From: Sphagnum compactum
Lineage: Eukaryota; Bryophyta; Sphagnopsida; Sphagnales
Length of the DNA stretch: 64,000 bases
Direction: 5' to 3'
Assembly (NCBI GenBank): GCA_965153455.1
Contig: OZ234500.1
Span: forward strand, 9,610,001-9,674,000
Below, piece after piece: positions 1 to 13,800 of this stretch. Numbering within the stretch: the first letter of the stretch is position 1; every line of letters begins with the position of its first letter. The notes under the pieces were generated by a model. It was not told the DNA's origin. It did no database searches and worked only from the letters and a program-made list of their open reading frames with translations. Both the position numbers and the translations under genes were made by a program.

Positions 1-288
1 CATGTTTGCTAATTTACTCTTGGTTTCATAGAATGTCTGTGGTCTATTATCTATCTGATGGGAAAGTAGGTGTGCATAGTAGCATATCCTACAAGTTCGT
101 GTTTTCAGGATTGCTTATTGACTTTGCCATATGTCCGCATTGCCCAATGATGTGATGTTGATGTGCATTCAGTTGATGTGTGGCTCCCTCCCTGCACTAG
201 AGAAGTTCCAGTGAAGAAGATTCCAGCAAGAAGAAGCTACAGGCATATGAACAAAGTGGGGATGTTGCTGTTGTGGTGTTTCCTGCAG
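1..288 (+). other. Upstream flank of the first visible GCN1 exon
   Basis: This stretch precedes the first exon I can match to GCN1 and is most likely intron. It ends in a usable acceptor (tcctgcag, 281-288). The frame of the following exon is open back to about 163, but the residues encoded there do not resemble GCN1, so I leave it as intron. A second reading from about 180 to 285 is serine, lysine and acid rich and also unlike GCN1. The first part of the gene lies left of the window. Confidence 0.4.
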
Positions 289-1337
289 ACTGTATTTCTT
301 GAGCTATACATCAAGCTTGTTCTAGGTGCTAGAGAAAAGCCGTTGAGGGCTTTAAGTGAAGCCTTCCAGCCTCTCCTGCAAAGGTTGTCACACACAGAGT
401 TTGGGACAACTGTTTTGCCCTCCGCAGGGAAGACATTGAAGCGAAATCCAGAGATTGCGATGGAAGCAGTTGGCCTCCTCTTGACATATACTAGCCTAGA
501 CCTTAGTAAGTACACTGCAGATTTGCTGCCAACTATACTGCTTCAAGCACGCCACAATGATGAGGCACGGCGCAAGGAGGCACTTGTCCTTGTCACCCAA
601 TTGGTCTTGCACTCCAGTGACCTTGATGCTGTTGCTGCAATGTTCCAGGCTGTCAAATCTGTCATGTTAGGTATGTTGTTTATCTTACCCTTTTGAAAAG
701 TGTTGTGTGGATTTCTCTGCAATCTTGGAGTGTATTGTGCTATGCAGGTCATTGTCATGGTCTGAAAGTTTTCCTTGTTGTTTCTCTCTGTGCTTTCTCT
801 TTGCTTCTTTGGGTGTTTTGGTTTTGTCTTCTTGGGTCATCTTCTCCTCTTTTGAGTTTTGTTGAGTGGCCAGCAGCATCATTGCTGAGCTGAGTCTTCC
901 TATTACTGCTGCTCTTGGGACAGAAGAACCCAGTACATTGGTTGATGTGTGGTGTTGGCCTCCCACCACTGCTGGCAGCTGATGAAGTCAGCACAGATGA
1001 TTATCACCATCATAGTTGCTGTCAAATGTCAATGAAAGAACATCATGTATTTGCCACTCGCTGTTGTTGTTGAAAATTCCTCCTCAGTTTCTTGTCTGTT
1101 TTATGGGGTTGGCGGATTGAGGAGGTGCTGATGATGGTGTGGAGGATTGTCTAGCAAACTGTTTTCTTGTCCTTGGCTGTTGTGCAGGATCTGAAGGAAA
1201 GCTTGTGCAAGCATACCAAAGAGTGGGTATGTTGAATACCATATCTGCCCTTTCAAGTGCACCTGGAGGGAAAGCTGTTGTTTCTCTTGCGTCAACAATA
1301 ACCACATACCTTATGTCAGTCTACAAAGATGATGGTA

Positions 1338-1394
<57 letters not shown>

Positions 1395-4300
1395 TCCTTA
1401 CCGTTTCTCTAAAAATTAATGCTCTTCCTCTACAATGAAGGAAGTCAAATTCCATTTCTTTGGGTTTGGAAGTTAAATGTTGGGGTTCTATACCTTGATA
1501 TGCTCTCTGTGCAGGAAACGAGGAGGTGCGGATTACAGTGTTAGCAGCATTGGGATCTTGGCTTGCCAGAGCCGGAGAGAGCATACCTGCAGACTGTGCA
1601 ATCTTTTTCAGTGCAGGCCTAAAGGAGAAAGAAACGCTCCGGCGAGCCCATCTTCGTTGCCTCTGGCAGGCCTTAAAAAATCAGGACTTAGTGAACAAGG
1701 TCTTTCTATCATATTTTTCTCTGATAATTGGAACTTTATGTTTTTTTATTTTTACAATTGCCCATTTTTGGTTGCCATTCTCTCATGTGTTTCAAATGCA
1801 ACTAACCTGAGTTGCCTCACATGTGAATGAACACCATCTTGCTTTGGGGGAAAAAAGAACTAAATTCAGCAGGATTGTTACTGTGTTTAGATGCAAAAAT
1901 TGGTGGAGCCACTGGTACAATTGGTGAAGAGTGGTGCTACAAAACCAGCTCAACGAATAGATGGCATTTACGCTCTGTTGCTAGTGGCAAAGATTGCAGC
2001 TGTTGATGTTGGATCAGGTGGGTCTATAGAGATTTACATGTGGTGTGCATCGCTGTTCTCTCTCTTTCTTTACACCCATGTGTGTCAAGTCTGTTCAAGT
2101 TCCACAATTGTGGCAGTTTTCTGAACTTTGTTGTCTCTGCCAATTTATTTTTTGCAGCCACTGTTCTTGGTTCTAGTCTGAACTTCTGCCCATTTTGAAG
2201 TGGCATCGTTGTGCATAAGCCTGTGGAGCTACAGAGATTGTTTATTGCTCACTTTTGATGTGTTGGGTTGTTCACAGATGACATGCTCATGAAAGAGAAG
2301 ATATGGAACATTGTGTTGCAAAAAGATTCAGCGCTACTCTCTCCTTCTTTGGTAAATATATACAAATATATATTTTAACAGAAATCCTCAAGATTGTACA
2401 TTTGTTTTCACATTGCTATCTCTTCTCTCAAGGTCAGCCATGTAGTAATGGGTAGTGCTGGTCACCTGTTGCAATTGGTGTTTTCTGTAGGTCCCAAAAC
2501 TGCAGGTGGAAGATTGTGTTGCTCTTACAGAGCTGGTGGAGGTGATTGTTCTACAGCATCCAACTAGGTGGATCATTTTGCTCTTTCTAATGAACTTCCG
2601 TTTGTTTTTCTCATTATCCAAAACTGTTGCTTTTGTTCCTTTCGAATTTCTCCTCTAGTAGTATTTGTGAGGTCTTGTCCGATATCTGATTTGATGTCTT
2701 GCAATCTGCATTTTAACAGGATGATGGCACATTCTGCTGGATTGGCTGATCTCTTCCAGGTGAACCAAATAGGCTTTTCTGCTTTATAGCTTAAAACTTC
2801 AGGAACTCTCTTACCCCCATCAAAGAAAGAGAACAAAACTTATAGGTTTAGCAATTCTAGGGTTTAGGATTTAGGGTTAAGAGGCAATTCTAGACTTTTA
2901 TTTCTTTTACCTTGTGCTGTCTACCCTCCTTCTGTGTCAAAAAAATGCCTTTTGAAACCCTGAATAGAGATTAAGACCAGAAAAAGGGAACATGAAAGCT
3001 GTACATGATGATGATGCTGATTGCAGCTGCTGGTGAGTCTACTTTGGCATCCATCGTGGAATGTTCGGAAAGCAGCTTCGTCAGTCGTGTCACGATTCCA
3101 TTCAGCTGATCTGTCACTGTCGGAAGCTCTGTTTGAAGGCTTCTGTGCTTGGATTCCAGTGCTGGATGAACAATTTAATGCTTACAAGACCAGGTAAGTA
3201 AGTGTTAGTTTAGATGACAAAGTGGGTTTGTACCCTGATGTTCTGTAAGCAACTTTATGTTGGCCATTTTTGTTGTTGTTCTTGAAATGTCAGGAGTAGT
3301 TACAAGATTGGCAGTGTGTATGAGAACAATGGCTGAAAGAGATTGTGGGTGGCAAAGCAATTACAGTGATGCAGTAGAGGCTGGAACAGACAGCAGCACT
3401 GTGCAAAGTGGTATTGCTGGGGAGTTCCTGGCAAAGGCGTTGATTGTGGTAGTGAATGCTGCATTGGCATGCAAACCTCCCATTTGCTCTCGCCTTTTCT
3501 TGTTGTGCCATCACCCCTGCATTACCAGGGGTCGTCGGAAAGACATCATTTGGAAGGTGGAGACTAACTTTTTTTCTCTTTGTGCAATGTGAACAATAGA
3601 GAAGGGTAGTCCATTGACTTTTTTACTCTCGTTGATTGTTTGCATGCCATGAGCTTGCTGGTGAAGAAGCATCACCCACAGCATTCTACTTTCCAAAATT
3701 AAGCTTTTCTTGCTTGCCCCAATTACAACTTTTTTTCTCCTCACTTGCACAAAATGGGTGCAGGCTGTGACCAAAAAAATGGAGAAAGAAGAGTTGAATG
3801 TAACCAGCATCCTTGCATTCAATCCTGCTGCTCTTTGTCAGGTGAGCAAAGATGTGCTTCCTTCATTCAGCTGCACAATGATTTTACACTACCAAATGCT
3901 GCAATGGAAAACAGCTATGAAAACATAATTGAAAGTGCATTTTGAACCCTAGACCCTAAATCCTACTTTCAAAACCCTCAAGAACCACACAAGGAGGTTC
4001 CTATTTTTGAGTGATTGGGTTGATGTGATGGAACTGCAGGTTCTACTAGGATCAAGTGGTCTCCTCAGTTCGAATGCTTCAGAGTCACAGGCTGCTCTTT
4101 CTGCTCTTGAAACAGCTATGCGATTGTTTCCAAAGCAGTTCTTCCCACAGTTCTTACTCGTATATATCATCACACTTCACCTAACTCCTTTTGCCAGTTG
4201 CAGTTGAATTACAGGTGTTTATTGAACTGGACACATATAACTGGGAGGTCAAGGGGAGTTGGGAGTCAGGAGTCCCAGGAGGGCAAGGGGAGTCAGGAGT

Positions 4301-4796
4301 GCCTTTTATGTCTTCTGATTGTCTCTTGTGTGGTCCAGTTTGAGCCTTGAATTGTTTCAAACTCTTTGCAATTTTGTATGCTTGGAGGGACTGTGTAGGA
4401 ACTGGACACACTCGGTGATCGAACTCTTCATGATGCTCTATCTCAAAAGGACATTAAGGTAAAAACTGTTTTCCTCTTGACATTCTTCAGGGTAGAGACC
4501 TAGAGCACGCAAAGTGTGCAAAGGTGTGTTTGCTTGAGCTTGGTTAAATATATGGCAGTAGATTGTGATGAGTTTTATGGCATCCTATTTTTCAAGTTTG
4601 TTGTTATCACCCTGTAGGAGGATCCATGATACATGTGAATATCTTCAAATTGGACAGATCTTCAATACTTTGGAGGGAGTTCTGTCCACAGAGCAAGGAG
4701 TTTATATTGCAGAAGTTGTGATGGATAGGAATGTGAAAGGTGCTCGGGGCCGGTTTAAGATGTATGACGACGATGAGGTTCCCCCCCTTCTTCCAA

Positions 4797-4837
<41 letters not shown>

Positions 4838-7800
4838 TTTAGAAGTTCAGATTGCTGCCGAGTTCTGGATGCACCATAGCTTTCCACACGGAATTTTTTA
4901 GGGTCTTTTAGGGTTTTTAGGATTCTTTATAGGGAATTGTTTTTAGGGTTCTTCCCTGGTTTTCATATCTTCATGGGTCTTTCAGTTTTGAACACGGTTT
5001 GTTCATGACACATTTGTAATTTGCTTTCCAGGAGGAGGTACCAGTGAAAGAGCCACTCAAGAGTACACCCACTCAAAGACAGGGCATTGCAAAGAAGGAC
5101 ACAATTGTGGGTGGAAGGAAAGACACCACAAAGCAAGTGAAAAAGACTGGTGAGTGCTCCAAGAAAGTACCAGTTCCTAATACCCAGTTCTCACCTTGGA
5201 TGTGATTCATTCCTGTCTCGGTTTCAAGGCCAACGGTCTCTTCCCCCATTTCCTGCTCTATGCAGTTTTAGATTTGTGGGTGGTCATGTTCTAATCCTCT
5301 AATGTTTGGCAGGGGAAGCTGATAAGGCCAAGTCAGCAAAAGAGGAAGCACGAGTGGCACAGCTACGGGAGGAGGCAGCTATTCGTGCTAGAGTAGAAGT
5401 GATTCAGAAAAGACTCTCTCTGGTACTCCAAGCTTTGGGTACAGTTGCTGCAGCAAATCCTACATTTGCACATGAGCAACTGTCGCTCCTGGTCAGGCTT
5501 TCATCCTCTGTCCTTGACATTGTTTGCAGTCTAGTATCTGCACACAACAGCAATCGTCTTTTTGCATCTAGTGTCCAGTCTGACATGATCAAGAATCATT
5601 GATACTGCTGTCAGATGACTGCATTTCGCAGGTTGATAGGGTGCTTCCGCTACTCAAGTCAACCCTTGTAAGTTCTGAGGCATATGAGACAATGGAGAAG
5701 TTGGCTGGGTGTGTGGCAATTCCTTTGAGACATTTAGGACCAGATTTGGCAGCCACGCTCAGGATGGTGGCTCTGGCTTCAGTTTTAAAAGAATTGCAGA
5801 CAACCCCCCCTGTAGCAGCAGCAGCAGCAACCAACAAAGGCAAAAGGGAGAATGAGAAATTGGGTGTGGTGGATAGAGTGGTGATGGGTCTAGTGATTGC
5901 CTGCAAGGATGGTCCACTTCCTGCCCCATCATTTGCTCTTGTTTTCCCAGTGAGGACCCTTTCTTCTCACAAACTTCTGCCCCAATACCATATTTTGTGG
6001 TTTTTATGGTACTCTGGAAATTTCTCAGGAATACTTTTTGTAGGTTGTTCCTTGATTTGAAGGAGTGAAAAGAGTACCTCAAGAAACAAATGGTTTCACA
6101 GTTAGTTGTGTGACATATTTCCTGTTTGGACATCGGAACAGATTTTGGAGCAAACTCTGCTGGCACCAATGAAGACAAGACTGCATGACGATGTTCTCGG
6201 GGTCTTAGCCCTGCATTCTTCCCCTTCCATGCCCCTGCCTCGCCTCCGCATGCTTGCTGTATGCTCCCTACTTTCTTTCTATCTATCTGCAAAGTGGTAA
6301 ATTTGTGAGTTTAGGGTTTAGGGTTTAGGGTTTAGGTGTGATTTTTGTCTCTGCAAAAGAATCATCAGTTTGTCATGTTACAGAAGTCCATGTGTCCAGA
6401 ACACAGAATCAACTGTTTCCAGCTGGTTGTAAGTCATTTCAGAATTGAGAAGTTAGAATTGTTGCCTGTTGCGGTTGATGTGCAGGTTCTGTACCATGTC
6501 CTTGGATGTGTTCCTCAGTATCAAGCTAGGGTGGTCCCTCTGTTGAATGAGCTCTGCAAAGGACTAGAAGCTGGTGACTTGGCTGAGGTCTGCACATTTG
6601 AATTTTTAATGGTTTTTTATTCTTTTTTTCCTTGCTGCAAAGCAGATATTCTTCCTGTGTCTTGAAGCTTGTTCTTGAAGATTCTTTGAGGAATTCCAAT
6701 AGGAATCAGCAGTTGGGTTTTTCTTGATGGGTCTGGTATGCCTATCTGTGTGGTGGTGGTGGCGGCGGCTGCTGGACCAGGCATTGGGTGGTGTGTACTC
6801 AGAGCATGCACATGTACGTTGTGCTTGCTTGAATGCAGTCATGCATGTGCCAGCACTTAGTAAACAAGCAGCACCCGAAGACTCTAATGTTGCAACAACA
6901 CTTTGGATTGCACAATATGACTCAGAAATGGTGAGTTTGTTTGTCCTCTTTGAGCACCAGAATTTTACTTTTTATTTAATTTTTCTTTTCCACCGAGTGG
7001 ATATTCCTTTATGGCCTCTGACTGCAGTTGAAGCTCTTATGTGTTTTGGATTCTTCGCTTTTTTACCTGTGTTACTACAAATTTGTGACTTTTGCATATG
7101 ATGATAGTCCAATGCAGAGATTGCCGAGGAGGTTTGGGATCTATATGGTCATGAGCTGGGAACAGACTATGCAGCAGGTCTCATAAAATTGCTTGCACAT
7201 GCCAACTTTAATGTACGACAAGCTGCTGCCGAGGGCCTTGCTGCAGCAATGGATGAGAATAAACCTACCATGCAGGTATTGTTTGTCTTGTCAGAGCATG
7301 CATCTTATTTGACCTAAGAGAAGAATGAACAAAGATGCTCCGAAGATTCTTGGACGTAATTTTCTCTAAGGAGATTTCTCTTTTTTACGAGTCACATCCT
7401 TCATTCAAGCTGGGTCATTTTGTGGGTGTTTTCTGTTTTCATCATGGAGAGCTGAACGTGTGTTCTTTTGTTCTTTTTGCAGGAAACATTATCCACATTG
7501 TTTAAACTGTATGTCAGAGAACTGCCTATTGGGCATGGTGATGTCGACCCAACTTGGCCTGGAAGACAGGGTGTTGCACTGGCATTGCGTGCAGCTGCTG
7601 ATATCCTCACTGCCAGAGATCTTCCTGTGGTGGCAACATTCCTCATATCACGTGCTCTTGTATGTTTTTCTCCTTCTACATGCTGTGTTATTATGATAAT
7701 AATATTGTTGTTGGGTTTATTGGGTTTGATGCTCTTCCTTATGTTATGAGCCTCTAATAATGCCATTGCCACCTTCATGTCTTCAGGCAGACCCGAACCA

Positions 7801-10800
7801 AGATGTGCGCTCGAGGATGGTGGAAGCTGGTGTGGCTATTGTGGACAGACATGGCAAGGACAATGTTGGATTATTGCTTCCAATCTTTGAAAATTATCTC
7901 AATAAGAAGGTGCCCTGAACCCTAAACCCTTTTGCAAATAATGTAGCCAAATCAGGAAATCCTTCACCTTTCAGAGAACTATAACAGGAATCAAGAAACG
8001 GAGCTAATTCAGTTGATGGGTGATGGGTTTCTGCGTCAGGCGGCAGATGAAGGGCGATATGATTTGGTGCGAGAAGGAGTGGTGATATTTCTGGGTGCTC
8101 TTGCCAAGCATCTGTCGTTGGTATGGAACTCATCCTACTTACAAACTGAGGTGCAGTTGCAGTTGGGCTGTATGGTTTTCTTTTCTTTTCCCTGGTATCA
8201 CTATTTGAGCTAGCATTAAACCCCAAACCCTAAATCCTAATCCTTGAGCAATACAGTTTCACCCAAGGTAAGCAAAGATTCCTTTGTGTACTGTTTTCGT
8301 CAAGTGTAATTTTGGATGGGAGTTTGTAGAGAATGTACTACGGATGCTGTTAGTGAGGAGAGAGATATGGGGTGGATGACCCACCAGGATGATGCAAAGG
8401 TTTCTGTGATATTGGAGAGGTTGCTGGAGGTGCTGAACACCCCTTCTGAAGCAGTACAGCGTGCTGTCTCAGATTGTTTACCACCGCTCATGAAGTTCCA
8501 GCAGGTAACAGTGTCAGCTTTTTTTTTGATCTCTTGTTGTTGCTTCTCTTCTTCTTCTTCTAAGGGGGGGCATGGTTAGGATCTTATCATCGTTTTTATG
8601 CCATGTTTTTTTTGTCAGTTCAGAAATTTCAATTTTTTTTTTTGGCCCCTGGCTTGGGTTGATGATGCATGCAGGAGGATGCAGAAGTGTTGGTTAGAAA
8701 GCTCTTGGACAAACTCATGAAGTCAGATAAGTATGGAGAGCGGCGAGGGGCAGCATTTGGATTGGCAGGTGTGGTGAAGGGGCTTGGAATACCAAGTCTT
8801 AAACGATACGGGATCATGGATGCTCTCAAAGCAGGTGTAGAAGACAAGTGAGTTCTATGTGAAAATAGAAATATTGTGCTTCTCTTGTGTAGCAAACCCT
8901 GAACCCTAAGCTACACCCCATTATATTTTCTTTTTGGTCCATGATGACAGTTTTTGGTGTAACACAGTTTTTGGCAATGTTTATCTACTTTTTTGCAGGA
9001 ACTCTGCTAAAGCGCGTGAAGGAGCCTTGCTGGGTTTTGAATGTTTATGTGAAAAGCTTGGTCGGCTCTTTGAACCGTAAGCTTATCTGACCTGCATTGC
9101 TCAGTCTGCAGAGAGCTCAATCCCCTCTCTGAACTGTATTCATTCTTTTTGTGCCAGTTTTTTGCATTGTTACCTTCAAAGTTTTGTTGTCGGGTTTTTC
9201 TCTGTGTTCTTATAGGGACATAGTCTTGATTGGGTCTCATGGGGTTTTGACATCAGAGTTCAGACAAATCTAATACAGAAAAATGTGGGTGCTTGCAGGT
9301 ATGTGATCCATATATTGCCAGTACTGTTGGTCTGTTTCTCAGACCCAGTTGTTGCAGTGCGGGATGCAACAGATGCTTCTGCACGTGCTATAATGGCCCA
9401 ACTCAGTGCACAAGGCGTCAAGCTTGTGCTACCCCATCTGCTCAAGGTTTTTTTTGCCTCAAGTATTTCAAGCCAAGTCTGTGATGATGTCTATGCTTCT
9501 CTTTTCCATGAAACATTCCAACTGCATTCCTGCACCTTGTCCCTTCTTATTTCTGGAGAGATGCTTGCTGACCGATTGCAAGCATTAGATGACTGGGTGT
9601 AATGTTTAAACCCTAAACCCTAATGTGCCCATGGTTTTTTTTTGTCTCAATTTGACTGTTGCCTGCCCTTTTTTGGATCTGGAGGGTGCAGGGTTTAGAA
9701 GACAAGGCTTGGCGAACTAAGCAAGGCAGCGTACAGTTGCTGGGAGCCATGGCATTCTGTGCTCCAAGGCAACTATCTCAGTGTCTTCCAACAATTGTCC
9801 CAAAGCTGAGTGAGGTATTGTAGCTGTGTTTTTTGCATGATTAGGAGGAAGCAGTGAAAAGTGGCCTCTGAGTCCATCCATAGCTCAAAATCCCATTCTT
9901 ATTTTCCTTCTTGTCAATGGATGTGAGCAGGTTCTGACTGATACACATCCCAAGGTGCAAACAGCAGCCCAGACAGCATTGCAGCAGGTACGGGCCTGCC
10001 CCTGTACTGCATTTTCAGCAAGGAATCAGGATGACCACTTTTTCTGCATCATAACATATGCTAATCAGTTTTATGTAGACACAATTCTGACCCCTTTTCA
10101 ATGGGACCTGAGAAATTGACAGGTCGGTAGTGTTATAAGGAATCCTGAAATTGCTGCACTTGTGCCAACACTTCTGCTATCAATAGCAGACCCCAATGAG
10201 CACACCAAGACTTCACTTGACCTTCTTTTGCAGGTTTGGGTTTTTGATACTATGGTGAATATCCATGTGTGCTTGTGTGTTGCTCTTGCTGCTGCTTTTC
10301 TTGGCATTTACAGGTTGTGGGCTACATGTAGGATAGAAAGTGTTTGTGACAATGGGGTGTACTACTATCTCTTTGATCTGTTTGGTTCTTCTGCAAGGCA
10401 ACTCTACATGTGGGTGTGTAGCATATATAACCCCTAAACCCTAAACCTGGGACATTGGCTTCATGTCCTAGGATTCCTAAGCAGATGGGTATCTGATGCA
10501 AGCTCAGTAGAAAATGGGTATTAAAGGGGGCGGTTCCAGATTATGAGATTGATCTGACATTTATTTGACATTGGTCTTCTGCAGACAACTTTTGTGAACT
10601 CAGTGGATGCACCGTCACTGGCATTGCTTGTCCCAATTGTTCATCGTGGTCTGAGAGAAAGGAGTGCAGAGACAAAGAAGAGAGCAGCACAGATTGTGGG
10701 CAACATGAGCTCTCTGGTTTCAGAACATAAGGACATGCTCCCTTATTTGGGTTTGCTACTACCGGAGGTGAAGAAGGTAAAAAGCTGTTGTTTTAGTTTA

Positions 10801-13800
10801 TAGCAGAACTTGGTGTTTTACCAAACATTGACTTCAGAATCACCATGAGGCCAACAACATACTTCATATAATCCCTGCCAGAGTTTCTTATCAAATGTTC
10901 TTATTGCTGGAGTTAGGTTTTGGTGGATCCAATTCCAGAGGTGCGTACAGTTGCAGCAAGAGCGCTTGGCTCCCTCATCAAGGGCATGGGTGAAGAAAAT
11001 TTCAAGGACTTGGTTCCATGGATTCTAGAAACATTGAAATCTGAAAATAGCAGTGTTGAGCGATCAGGAGCTGCTCAAGGTTTGAGTGAGGTGCACTTTT
11101 TTTCTATCCTACAAAGTGGTCTGGCTGTCTGTCTTTTATCCAAGGTGGGCAATTGGTTTTATTCGTTTTTCCTTGTGGACACTTTTAATTTTTGTTCTTT
11201 GCCCATTGCAGGTGTTGGCAGCATTAGGGACAGCGAAATTTGAGTCACTCCTGCCTGGTATCATTGCAGACTGTTCACATCCCCGTGCAGCAGTTCGTGA
11301 TGGTCATCTTACAGTCTTCAAGGTGAGAAGAAGTGTTGGAAATTTGTGAGAAAGCTGTAAATGCTCATGTGCTCTCCTTGCAGGAAACATTCTTTGTTCA
11401 CTTTTTTAAGACTCTTACGATGACTACTACTAATTCCCACATAAATTCTCATGTTCTTCAAATGTTCTTCTGTGCAGTATCTGCCAAGTGCACTTGGCCC
11501 CATGTTTCAACAATATCTTCCACAAGTGCTTCCAGCAATTTTGGATGGTATGATAAAAGTCATAGTTTTGTAAACATCAGTGTGACACCTTGTCAGCTCA
11601 AAAGAGAACTGCCACCCATCCATTTTTTCTTCTGGTAAAATGTGATGGGTGTTCTTGCTTGCAAAAAACTGCTGTTCTACAATGCTGATTGATTGGGACA
11701 GAAACAAAGTGAATGGGCAGTTGATACTTGGCCATTTGGATGGATACCAGGGCTTGCTGATGAGAATGAGTCTGTCAGAGACGTGGCTTTAAGTGCAGGA
11801 CATGTTCTTGTGGAGCATTATGCAACAACGTATGTGGTCATTCCTTTGTTTTTCCCAAGATTTGTGCACTGTATCTTGGTGTTTTCATTTATTGTAGCTC
11901 CAGAATTGCTGCTTCTGCTTCATGGGTTTGTTTTTTGTCAATACAAAGTATAGATGTTTCTGTTGATAGTTGGGTAACAAGTTCTGTTTTGGCATTGGGC
12001 TCCCCAGGTCACTTCCGCTTCTGCTTCCTGCTGTGGAAGACGGCATCTTTAATGATAGTTGGCGCATACGTCAGAGCTCTGTGGAACTCTTGGGTGATCT
12101 GCTATTCAAGGTTTGCAAAAAGTCTTTTCTTTTTCATAAACATTTCCTATTCTTTTTTCCCACCATTTACATAAAGTATTTTGTCAAGAAAGATGCAACA
12201 GTAATAGAAGAGTACTGGGCAATCTTTTCTGCCATGATGTCATGTGCGCAGGTTGCAGGAACGTCTGGCAAAGTGGTGATAGATGGAGGAAGTGATGATG
12301 AGGGTGCAAGCACCGAGGCACATGGGCGGGCCATAGTTGATGTGCTAGGTAGACAACGACGAAATGAGGTTCTTGCAGCTGTGTACATGGTGCGTTCTGA
12401 TGTCAGCCTCACAGTCCGTCAGGTAAAACTTCTGGTCCTGAGAGGGTTAAACCCCTGGTGAACTCATGGGAGTTATTTGGTCAGTCAGACACACAATTTG
12501 GGTCTGTCAATCAAGGCCTAAGAAGTTGGAAAAGGAAGTCCTTGACTTCAATCTCATCTGATTTGTGAAAATGTTGCTCACTCTCTCCAGGCAGCTCTGC
12601 ACGTGTGGAAAACAGTAGTAGCCAACACTCCAAAAACTCTGAAGGAGATCATGCCTGTCTTAATGAGCACTCTGATCGAGTCATTGGCTTCTACATCTTC
12701 AGAACGGCGACAGGTTAGTGAAGATATATATGAACTAGAAAAAACTTCTGCTTTTCTTTTCCTTTAGAGGAGGAGCAGAAGTCCTTGTGTTTCACCCTTC
12801 TTCCTCCAGTTGGTTATTTGAACTGCATTTTACAATTCAGGTGGTCAGACAATTGTCTCTTGGAAAGTAAATACCAAGTTTTCCCAACTGTTCATTGGCC
12901 CCCTGAAGTAAACCCATCTGTACTGCTTCTTCTTCTTCTTCTGTCAGGTTGCTGGCAGATCTCTTGGTGAGCTAGTGCGGAAGTTAGGTGAAAGGGTGCT
13001 CCCATCCATCATACCGATTCTAGCCAAAGGACTGGAAAACGATGTTCCAAGCACACGACAGGTACAGACCCTCTTTCTTGTGTCTGACACACATTGTGAT
13101 CATGGAAAAATAGCTACAAAAGAATAAACAGGTGTATACCATGAACCCTAAAACCTAAAACCTGATGAATTTGGGGTTTGGTCTTCTGCAGGGTGTTTGC
13201 ATGGGGCTCAGTGAAGTGATGGCAAGTGCAGGCAAGCACCAGTTAGTTGTATACATGGGAGAACTCATACCCACCATTCGAACTGCACTCTGTGACAAGT
13301 ATGTTTGTCACACTGCTTGTTTTTGGGTGGTGATTTTTTCCTTATGGTCTTTCTCTATATCTGTCAATGTTGTGGGTCAGGGCTCTTTACGTCTCTGTAA
13401 GACCATTGAAGAAAAGTTTCTTGCCTTTTTGCCAATGGTTTCTCTTTGCAGAGAATGAATGTTTTCCAGCATAATGAGGAAAAGATGCAGAGTTTTGTGG
13501 GTTCACTTGTGTTTTATTTGCAGAGTTGGGGAAGTTCGTGAGGCTGCAGGGTTGGCATTCAGCACACTTTTCAAGGTTCTTTTCTTTTCTTTTCTGAGTT
13601 CTTGTTTGTTTGCTTTCCCTCCCTTGTCTGGGGCTCCCTTTGAATGAAACTCACAGGTCTCTTGTCCTCACAGCACTTCGAGTAATCTCATCTCTAATTC
13701 CTTGGATTCAACTATGGATGACAGAGTGCAGGAATGCAAGCTGTTGATGAAATTGTACCTGCTCTTCTTCATGCTCTAGAAGATGATGATACATCTGCAA

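Noticed and set aside
1477-1830. Long plus-strand frame overlapping GCN1 exon 1515-1699
   Set aside because: It is an alternate frame. The GCN1 frame over the exon matches the family, and the rest of this frame is intron.
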